A DNA stretch of 64,000 nucleotides from Hypoxylon rubiginosum (taxonomy: Eukaryota > Ascomycota > Sordariomycetes > Xylariales > Hypoxylaceae): contig CADCXA010000063.1 in NCBI GenBank assembly GCA_902806565.1, positions 41,459 to 105,458 of the forward strand, in the 5' to 3' direction. Under the pieces are notes generated by a model, which saw only the letters and a list, made by a program, of their open reading frames with translations, did no database searches and was not told the origin of the DNA. The translations under genes and the position numbers were made by a program. Within the stretch, counting starts at the first letter, position 1. Each line of letters starts with the position of its first letter. This document shows, piece by piece, positions 57,220 through 64,000 of this stretch.

Positions 57220-59085
57220 GGTGTAAGTAGGTAGGAGGTAGGTAAGATTGTATAACGTGGTGACATTTGGGACAAGATCGAACCTATAAATTCAGGTTCA
57301 CCTTGGCAAGAAGATTGCAGGCGCTTTGCATGATACATATGATACATAGAGGCTGAGCTCGGGAAAACTCAGCTCGTATGAGTGGCGACACCTTGAGGTC
57401 TTTATTCCGCTGGTACATTAGTTAGAAAAAGAGCCGACTTGGCAAGGCGGCAACGTTGCAAAATCGACGAACCAAGCTTTATAGTAGACCAATAGCCGCT
57501 GCGGTTCGATAGTGTGTGTTTCCGGCAGCACGGCTAAAGCAGTCGAGTATTCAAGAAATCGGACTTCAATATAGCGTGACCAGCGCACGGATTTCGCAAT
57601 ATTCGCAGAAAACAGTCGCGGACATCTGTTACCCTCTCGTACACATGTGACACCATCTAGGCCTAGATTAGGCTTCCCGTACCCTGTGGAGGACCGAAGA
57701 ACTCTTCCTTTTTCCTAAAGAGGAAATATAATCTGTTCGAGATCGTAGGTAACAGTCAATTATGTCCCATTTCATCTCCGCAGCAGCATAGCAGTACATG
57801 GCCCACTACGATCGCAGGCGGACGGACATGCGAATCTCGCCGTTGCGAGAGCGACCGTCGTTAGCGGACAAGTTTTGGACCCTCGACGGGAACGGCCTCG
57901 TCGGTGAACCTGTTCTATCATCGGTATTCATGAATTCGGGTAAATGCTGGTGCTAGAGACAAATGCTGTTAGCTTGGCAAAAGCTTGGGTATATACACCT
58001 TGAGATGAATGAATTTATAAATACAATCCAGCTGACTTCAAAGTCTCTTATGAGTCTCGCATAGGTTCCTTACAACCGGAACGACTAATTACCAATGAGC
58101 TACTAGTGCGGCTGTGTCATATCGACTATGGTCCAGAAGCCCGGGTCTGAGGAACCTCATTGCGTCTTGTCGTAGACGGATAGGGATAGACGCACTGGAG
58201 AGTATCTCTCAAGCGCTGCCCTGAACTAAACTGTGTAACAATCGGTCGAATTGAGTGACAGTACCTAGTGAACTGCTTCAACATATCCATATTTTTAGAA
58301 GTAAGCCTTCATCTCCGAGACTGAGGACGATGTTATGTCTCAGGTACCCAGTACAGCTAGCGGGCAGAAATTCTGAAGCGAATATGCTATCGTAGCCGAT
58401 TATGCTGGATGTCCCCTGGATATGAGTTTCGCTTGAGATACCGACCCCTCTTCCTCGCTCAGAAACCATCACGGTCAAGCTTGGGGACCAATCATGTCCA
58501 CTGTATCATAGATTGCGCGAGGATGGCGCATGGTGATGATTTCGCATTTCTCGATGAAGGAGGAGCTTGAACATCAGTAATGCCGATACTTTCGCCCTCA
58601 TCTGGCACGTAGCGAAACTTGACCTACTAGTGCTCGGCGATATAATCCATAAAGTCTTGGTTCGAGAATGCGAGGGCGAAGTCGAAAAAGGGGCAATACA
58701 CTAAGGTATGGTTAACTACATGCAATGGTCTCTAATACGTATTGCTTACATATATGTATTTATTAGGTAGCAGATATTGCAGTAGCCATTCCGCGATAAC
58801 GATAACACTAGTCAAGTTGGCCCAAGCGCTATTCCTTCAAAAGACAGCTGTTGCCGAGCCGAGGCAAACGGTTGGAAGCGTGAATGACGCGAATGGAGCC
58901 TGAAAATGGATCTCCTTGAACAGCTCATCTGTCACTTCTCCCACTATTCTCACCACCAAAATCCAAATTCCAATTCCTAATTGCGTGGTTTCATGGCGCA
59001 ACACTCCCTTTTTCCTTCTTGAATTGTACTTTTCTAGATCTCCTTGTATTACTATAATCTAATTTGTTCCGTCTTCTCCTTCGAC
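57220..59085. other. 1.9-kb divergent intergenic region
   Basis: Shared upstream region of the isocyanide synthase (minus) and PEX16 (plus). A minus-strand 66-codon open stretch at 58278–58478 looks protein-like (FLPASCTGYLRHNIVLSLGD) but matches nothing I know; it could be a gene relic. Confidence 0.5.
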
Positions 59086-60237
59086 ATGTCACAACCCGCC
59101 GATCATTTCAGCACCAACCCGTCGCGTCCGGCGAATGAATCCCATAATCCGATCCACAGTATGCTGTCGATACGGCCGAAATGGTTGCACATGTACGGTG
59201 ACTTCATCACGAAAAACTCCCATCAAGTATCCCAGATCGAGAGCGCGTTACGATCCCTAACATACATCATCCCTGGCCGCTTTCGCGATGCAGAGATTGC
59301 CTCCGAGACTCTACACTCGGGCATCCAGCTACTGTCACTTTACCACGATGCTGTTCTTCGAGGCGCCATCACGAGGATACCGGCTCTCGCTTCAAAGATA
59401 CCGGGCCCACATACGCGCTACACCAGATTCTGGACGGCCAAGAGTAGAATATACCGGAGGATAGCACTGCTCCTACAAATTGTGCAGTATACGGAGTTAC
59501 TATGGGAAATGGCAGCGAAGCGCAAGGGCGAAAAGGTTCGCTGGCGTATTATCATCATCTTGGAGGTTATCAAAGCAGTCTGCCGCCTATTATTAATGCG
59601 AGTCACCAACTCAAGGCCTCTCGTGACACCAGCGCTGCCCGAGCGCGATCCAATTCCACCCGATGTGGATCAGAATGATGGCGACACACTGAAGGAGCTA
59701 ATGGGCGAGGAGGTTCCTGTGGAAACCGCCAAAGCCACCCACGAGAAGGAATGGACGATGCCCCGGACCGGCTCTAGCCTCCCGAGCCTCCCGAATCCTG
59801 GAGACATAAGTTCTTACTTGATGGGGCGAGTGTTGACGGCAGACGATATCAAGCCCGCATCAAAGCTTCTAAATACGCTATCCCGTCCCGGTCAAACCGC
59901 CGAGATACTTCATATCCTCTCACCCCTCTTATACGCCATTGCGTTGTCGAGGAGCAAAGATAAGAAGTCCTGGGCACCCTGGATTATCGGATTAAGCCTG
60001 GAGTATGCTGCGCGGCAGTTGCGTGACAGAGGTCTACGCAGTACTGCTTTAGAGAACGAGGAATGGGGCAAGAGGTATTGGGCGGCAGGCTGGTGGACAA
60101 TGAGAGGTGCTTTCTACGAACATGTCACGAAGGGTATGATAGCCGGTGTGCGTCGTCGTATGCCCGGTCTCGTTTCCGGCATAATGGAGGATTACGAATA
60201 TCTATGGGAAAATTATTACTTCAGCACGAGCGCTTGA
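59086..60237 (+). CDS. PEX16: Peroxin 16, peroxisomal membrane biogenesis
   Basis: 383 aa in one exon. The frame is open from 59044 but that codon is TTG; the first ATG is 59086 (MSQPADHF). Pex16 is an integral membrane protein of the ER and peroxisome that helps insert peroxisomal membrane proteins. The N-terminal block PKWLHMYGDFITKNSHQVSQ followed by IESALRSLTYIIPGRF is the strongly conserved fungal Pex16 signature. Other family features are the hydrophobic segment ILSPLLYAIAL and the C-terminal region (YWTMRGAFYEHVTK-like: WWTMRGAFYEHVTKG). Its length is typical. It is a housekeeping gene and unlikely to belong to the neighbouring isocyanide pathway. Confidence 0.95.
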   Translation: MSQPADHFSTNPSRPANESHNPIHSMLSIRPKWLHMYGDFITKNSHQVSQIESALRSLTYIIPGRFRDAEIASETLHSGIQLLSLYHDAVLRGAITRIPALASKIPGPHTRYTRFWTAKSRIYRRIALLLQIVQYTELLWEMAAKRKGEKVRWRIIIILEVIKAVCRLLLMRVTNSRPLVTPALPERDPIPPDVDQNDGDTLKELMGEEVPVETAKATHEKEWTMPRTGSSLPSLPNPGDISSYLMGRVLTADDIKPASKLLNTLSRPGQTAEILHILSPLLYAIALSRSKDKKSWAPWIIGLSLEYAARQLRDRGLRSTALENEEWGKRYWAAGWWTMRGAFYEHVTKGMIAGVRRRMPGLVSGIMEDYEYLWENYYFSTSA

Positions 60238-61397
60238 ACGGCCTAATACGCACGAGCACCTACAAGGCAGCCCATCAATTTGAACTCTTGGACCGAATCT
60301 ACTAGGAGATCGGTTCGAGTCGCCAACAATTCTACAAGCTGGCCGCTTTGCCTCAAGTTTCTACCTACCTATTCTACTGAAACGCTCCTCTCGGCTTACT
60401 AGCCAGACCCAGTTCTCGTCGTATGTGTTTGCTCTCGGTGGATTCAGAAGCTACAAAGGTATCCAGATACGTGAGCTCTTAGCTAAGCGCATTTGCGTCT
60501 GATAGCCATATCGACGTTTCGGTTTCACCAATAATGCACATCGATACTCCACTAGGAAATACACCGCTACAGATCCATTCATCATTGCTCTCTATGAGCT
60601 TCAGACAGACCGTGAACGATCATTAGAAGGCTCGCGGTGGTTAACATTGCGACGACTTGTGTTTAATAGAAACACTGGTGATATAATGTTCAAAGGGCAT
60701 TTCTCGCGGAAGTTGCAGACGCAGAGGAGACGACTAGGCAGCTGGTCTAAATCCCCGGACTTAATCATGTCCGCTACGGCATGATATTGTAACATTACAG
60801 TCTGGTATAGCAATACTATCTAGACGTTTGTGCGGTAAACTTTCATTCGAGACGAACAATAGTTGCCTTATGGGAAGACAACCCAATAGATTATTTGGTA
60901 TATCAATGCTCTTCTCTACATCAACCCATATACCAGAACGCGATTGAAGCCAGAAATTAGCGCCAGAGCCGAGAGTGAAACCTGAATGTAAGGTTCGACG
61001 ACTGTCTGAACGCTGTGACTATGGGAACTTGGTCGCTTAGGAGAGGCACGAGCGCTTCTGCGCCTCGTCACTCCTATATATTTGAATCCAGAGACTGTTT
61101 CATATTGAACTTTCTCATTGTGCCAATAAATATCTCCTTTCAGCTAGGTGCCTAGATATGTGAACTGTCTATAGGCATGAGATTTTCCAAGATAAATCTA
61201 CCCTTGCTGTGCTGACATCTATAGGTCACTAGTGAGCAGCCCCAGCAAATAGGAGAGGATTCTATACCGAATTTCGATCGTCTTATTGGAGAATTGCATG
61301 CAAGTGACCGCAGCGTACATTTATACAGCACAGCCTCATACGACGTCGATACTAGTATCACAGACCCTCCCCAGTCCACAGCTACTCCCGTTTCACG
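60238..61397. other. Intergenic, no gene seen
   Basis: PEX16 3' end and HET gene upstream region. Only short unsupported ORFs. Confidence 0.5.
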
Positions 61398-62903
61398 ATG
61401 GAAGCTTGCCATTCTTTCGTTTCTGAAATTAGTCATGCCTATGCGGCGTATTTCGATGCCATGTCTAAATTGACGGAGAGCGGTCAGATCATCGACTACG
61501 GACTTGCTCATGATAAACTCCTGAATGGAACATCCGGTTTCAAGTACGATGCCATCGACGCCGCCACACAAGCCCGGCTTCTACGAGTCACCCCTGGAAG
61601 CATGGATTTCAGCCTCGAAACGTTTAATCTATCAGACCTCCCTTCGACTCGATATTGCGCACTATCATACATCTGGGGCAGCGCAGAATACACTGAGAAT
61701 ATCTACGAGATCAATGTCGGCGGCCAGTGCTTCTACGTGCGTAGGAACTTGCACGAATTCCTCACCACCTCAGCAAGGAATCGTGTAGGCGGGCTTCTCT
61801 TTATAGACGCAATATGCATCAACCAGCTTGACAGCGCAGAGAGACGAGCACAAGTGAAGGAGATGGCGCGCGTCTACCGAAATGCCGATTTAGTTGTAGC
61901 GTGGCTTGGCACGCCCAAGACTCGCGAACAGGATGATAGCTTGGAGTCACTCAGCCAAGCAGGCATCGACAAGCATCACTCTGAATTCACAGCAGAGCAG
62001 TGGGAAGGCTTCAGGTATCTGAGCTATCATCCCTACTGGAGTCGAGTCTGGATCGTGCAGGAGGTGCTGCTGGCGCGCAGCGTGACGATATGGTGCGGCC
62101 GCCACGTCTTCCCGTCGCGTTTGTTTGCGGGCATACCGTCATACGCTATACCGTCGCCCGAATTACGGTTCTCCCAGAGTGGACGGCCGCAAACAGTTGC
62201 CGACGCCGTTTCGGATTCGCGCAGTCCCGCTGAGAGAATTATAACTCACAGGGAACGCGTGGTGCTCCGGCCGATACTTGACCCTCTTGCTCAGGGGACA
62301 GCGGTCGGAACACTCGACGAAATCACTGCGGAGCTCACCCGCCCGCATACGGCAGTCGAAACGTATCATTCGCGGGTACCGGATCTTATCCACGAAGTCA
62401 TCCGCAAATTCGGCAAGCTCGACTGTACTGATCCAAGAGACAAACTGTACGGATTTCTGGGGATCATCGCCGACTCCAGCAGGGCCAAGGTAATCCCCGA
62501 CTACAGAGAGGATACTGCCTACGCATACCGCCAAGCCCTAAAGATCGGGCTGGAGGAGATCCGCAGCGAGTACTGGACGCCGCCGTATTCGAGAAGGCTT
62601 CAGGAGGTGTACAGGGAGTACCTTGCCTACTACTGCAACGTACGCGACGCCTTCCGCATAGACGACAGACAGAGCGCGGATATCTTAAAAGGGGTGGTTG
62701 CACAGATCGCCCGCGAAACCCATCCGCCACACCGCACCGTCGAACACGACTGGCAAGAGCACGTCTCGCGCGACAATGTAGATCCCGACATATTCGAAAG
62801 CCTCAAAAAGCTGCTAGGAACTACTCAACCAGAGCGCGAAGAAGCTGAGAAGGTGTCGCAAAGACCGAGAGGAATCCGGCGGTGGAGGTTGTGGCTGAGA
62901 TGA
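61398..62903 (+). CDS. HET-domain protein
   Basis: 501 aa, a single exon starting at ATG 61398. The HET (PF06985) blocks are in order: YCALSYIWGS (about 86–95), LLFIDAICINQLD (133–145), VYRNADLVVAWLG (159–171) and PYWSRVWIVQEVLLA (about 212–226). KLDCTDPRDKLYGFLGI is the conserved downstream ..DPRDK.Y..LG. element. The C-terminal FR.VGEAYVHG module found in many HET proteins is absent, so this is a shorter type. It would be a non-self-recognition or cell-death effector. It is only distantly similar to the HET gene at 28650–31826, not a recent duplicate. Confidence 0.92.
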   Translation: MEACHSFVSEISHAYAAYFDAMSKLTESGQIIDYGLAHDKLLNGTSGFKYDAIDAATQARLLRVTPGSMDFSLETFNLSDLPSTRYCALSYIWGSAEYTENIYEINVGGQCFYVRRNLHEFLTTSARNRVGGLLFIDAICINQLDSAERRAQVKEMARVYRNADLVVAWLGTPKTREQDDSLESLSQAGIDKHHSEFTAEQWEGFRYLSYHPYWSRVWIVQEVLLARSVTIWCGRHVFPSRLFAGIPSYAIPSPELRFSQSGRPQTVADAVSDSRSPAERIITHRERVVLRPILDPLAQGTAVGTLDEITAELTRPHTAVETYHSRVPDLIHEVIRKFGKLDCTDPRDKLYGFLGIIADSSRAKVIPDYREDTAYAYRQALKIGLEEIRSEYWTPPYSRRLQEVYREYLAYYCNVRDAFRIDDRQSADILKGVVAQIARETHPPHRTVEHDWQEHVSRDNVDPDIFESLKKLLGTTQPEREEAEKVSQRPRGIRRWRLWLR

Positions 62904-63960
62904 CCTGACACCGCCTTTTGCAAAAGAATGGAGCTGTATGCTTCCTTTTTCCCATTTATAAGTCTTAACTACATGCGTACAACTGCGGTACCGTTATTAC
63001 GACAGTTATGAGTCCCGGTTAGCGCAGCGGATATACGCATTCCACTGCATTCGATAAATGTAATTACGCTAAGACTCCTAGAGCGAAACCCCGGAGGCCC
63101 CAGAGCCAGACCAGATCTGGCAGTAAGGCGAGGGTTCGAAACCACGACGAATTACACGCACGTAGAAACAGCCTCTTAGACTTAGCGCAAGAAGCCTATT
63201 ATGAAGAGCTGGCCCGACCTCTATTGGATCCGACAGCCACGAGAGCGAGTGAGCTAGATAGGGACGTGATCGATTCAGTTCTTAGGTTCAGATACCTAAG
63301 AACCTGGGGGTGTGTTACGTTTATAAGACGCAATTACATGCCGTAATTGCGGTATCGCTTTTGCAACATTTTTGTATTGCGAAATGAAAAGAAAGGCTTA
63401 TGGCGTTAGTCAAATTGTCCATTTGATCGCTCTTTGGAATGGGCGATCAACAAATATGGAATTGTCGGATTCTCCACTGCGATCCGTAGTGTAGGTACGA
63501 ACAGGGGGGGGGGACGCTTGTTTACCACTATTTAGAGAAGCAATAGAACTATCTCAGCGGAAGAGGTTATATGATGGTTCAGGGGTTTAATTTCTGACAG
63601 GCTATCTCGAGTAACGGCAATCCTCGTGTCGAGAAGGCTTAGAACAATGAATCACCTCCGAAGCTAAGCTAATACGCGAATATCACCACTTTTTGTCTCA
63701 TATTCGACAATTATTCCGCGGAGCAAATTAATGAATCATTACTCCAATGGTCGGAGAATTCCGGTCTTCTTGCCACTACCCCTCGACGACGACTCCTCTC
63801 ATACGTTTCATACTGCACCTACATATGATTGATGTTACTATTATTCATCTCGCTACCTACCTAGCGTCAAATTTTTTTTTCAAAGGAGAAGCTCACCGTC
63901 TTCTCTTCTCTGCTATTTGATTCCACTTTTCTAGTGTAGACGGACACGCTGCCGAACGAC
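62904..63960. other. Intergenic with possible tRNA-derived element; 10-G run at 63504–63513
   Basis: No ORF. Contains the A-box/B-box element listed separately and a run of ten G at 63504–63513. Confidence 0.5.
63011..63150 (+). other. Possible tRNA-derived SINE or tRNA pseudogene
   Basis: TTAGCGCAGCGG (63019–63030) matches a Pol III A box and GGTTCGAAACC (63133–63143) is a perfect B box, 114 bp apart. The flanks do not form an acceptor stem and no credible anticodon arm is seen, so it is not an intact tRNA gene. It may be a tRNA-headed SINE or a decayed tRNA copy. Confidence 0.35.
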
Positions 63961-64000
63961 ATGCCTCCCCCCAGCAATCTAGACCAAAGCCAAATCGACA
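63961..64000 (+). CDS. Possible 5' end of a gene cut by the window
   Basis: ATG in a fair context (ACGACATGCC) followed by 12 more open codons (MPPPSNLDQSQID). A pyrimidine-rich leader precedes it (about 63,870–63,940). There is too little sequence to identify it. Confidence 0.35.
   Translation, partial: MPPPSNLDQSQID

Noticed and set aside
60301..60330. GGTTCGAGTCG near the PEX16 3' end as a tRNA B box
   Set aside because: No A box, acceptor stem or anticodon arm at a suitable distance.

Overview
The window is nuclear DNA of a filamentous ascomycete (Pezizomycotina). The signs are short GT–AG introns of about 46–110 bp, HET-domain incompatibility genes, secreted cellulose-active enzymes (GH7 and AA9), a fungal GH128, an intron-containing tRNA-Leu(CAA), and AT-only blocks with the C-to-T/G-to-A pattern of repeat-induced point mutation (RIP). 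The species cannot be named from the sequence alone.

Layout. (1) 1–22540 is one giant inverted repeat: base x pairs with base 22541-x, and the match is still perfect at base 1, so the left arm runs off the window. Each arm carries, from outside inward, a hypothetical gene with an SPRP-repeat tail (partial on the left, complete at 21593–23143), an AA9 lytic polysaccharide monooxygenase (LPMO), and a GH7 endoglucanase-type gene. The central ~12 kb (about 5.2–17.3 kb) is almost pure A+T, contains a degenerate ~140-bp tandem repeat, and folds at about 11,270. Only two 1-bp length differences separate the arms outside the centre. (2) 23–28.6 kb is gene-poor and relic-rich: a broken thioester-reductase domain, a broken FAD monooxygenase, a set of broken unknown ORFs and a tRNA-Leu(CAA). 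(3) 28.6–31.8 kb is a 1058-aa HET protein whose C-terminal module is interrupted by an E/K/G-rich minisatellite. (4) 32,898–39,857 is a complete but RIP-destroyed Ty3/gypsy LTR retrotransposon, with 323-bp LTRs, TG...CA ends and a perfect 5-bp target duplication. (5) 40.6–51.4 kb is ordinary gene space: a secreted-looking SET protein (4 exons), a flavohaemoglobin, a GH128 glucanase, an initiator tRNA-Met and a C2H2 zinc-finger protein (2 exons). (6) 53.8–62.9 kb holds an F-box-like gene, a five-exon isocyanide synthase–TauD/TfdA fusion, PEX16 and a second HET gene. A possible tRNA-derived element and the first codons of another gene lie at the right edge.

How the genes work together. GH7 and AA9 sit 1.3 kb apart in the same direction and would act together on cellulose outside the cell. 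The isocyanide synthase looks solitary, with no transporter, P450 or NRPS beside it in the window. Its dioxygenase half appears to lack the HxD iron-binding motif. The palindrome is the largest anomaly. Its GC-rich genes are unmutated duplicates in a genome that clearly has used RIP, which favours a very recent fold-back duplication or an assembly fold-back artefact over an old natural palindrome.
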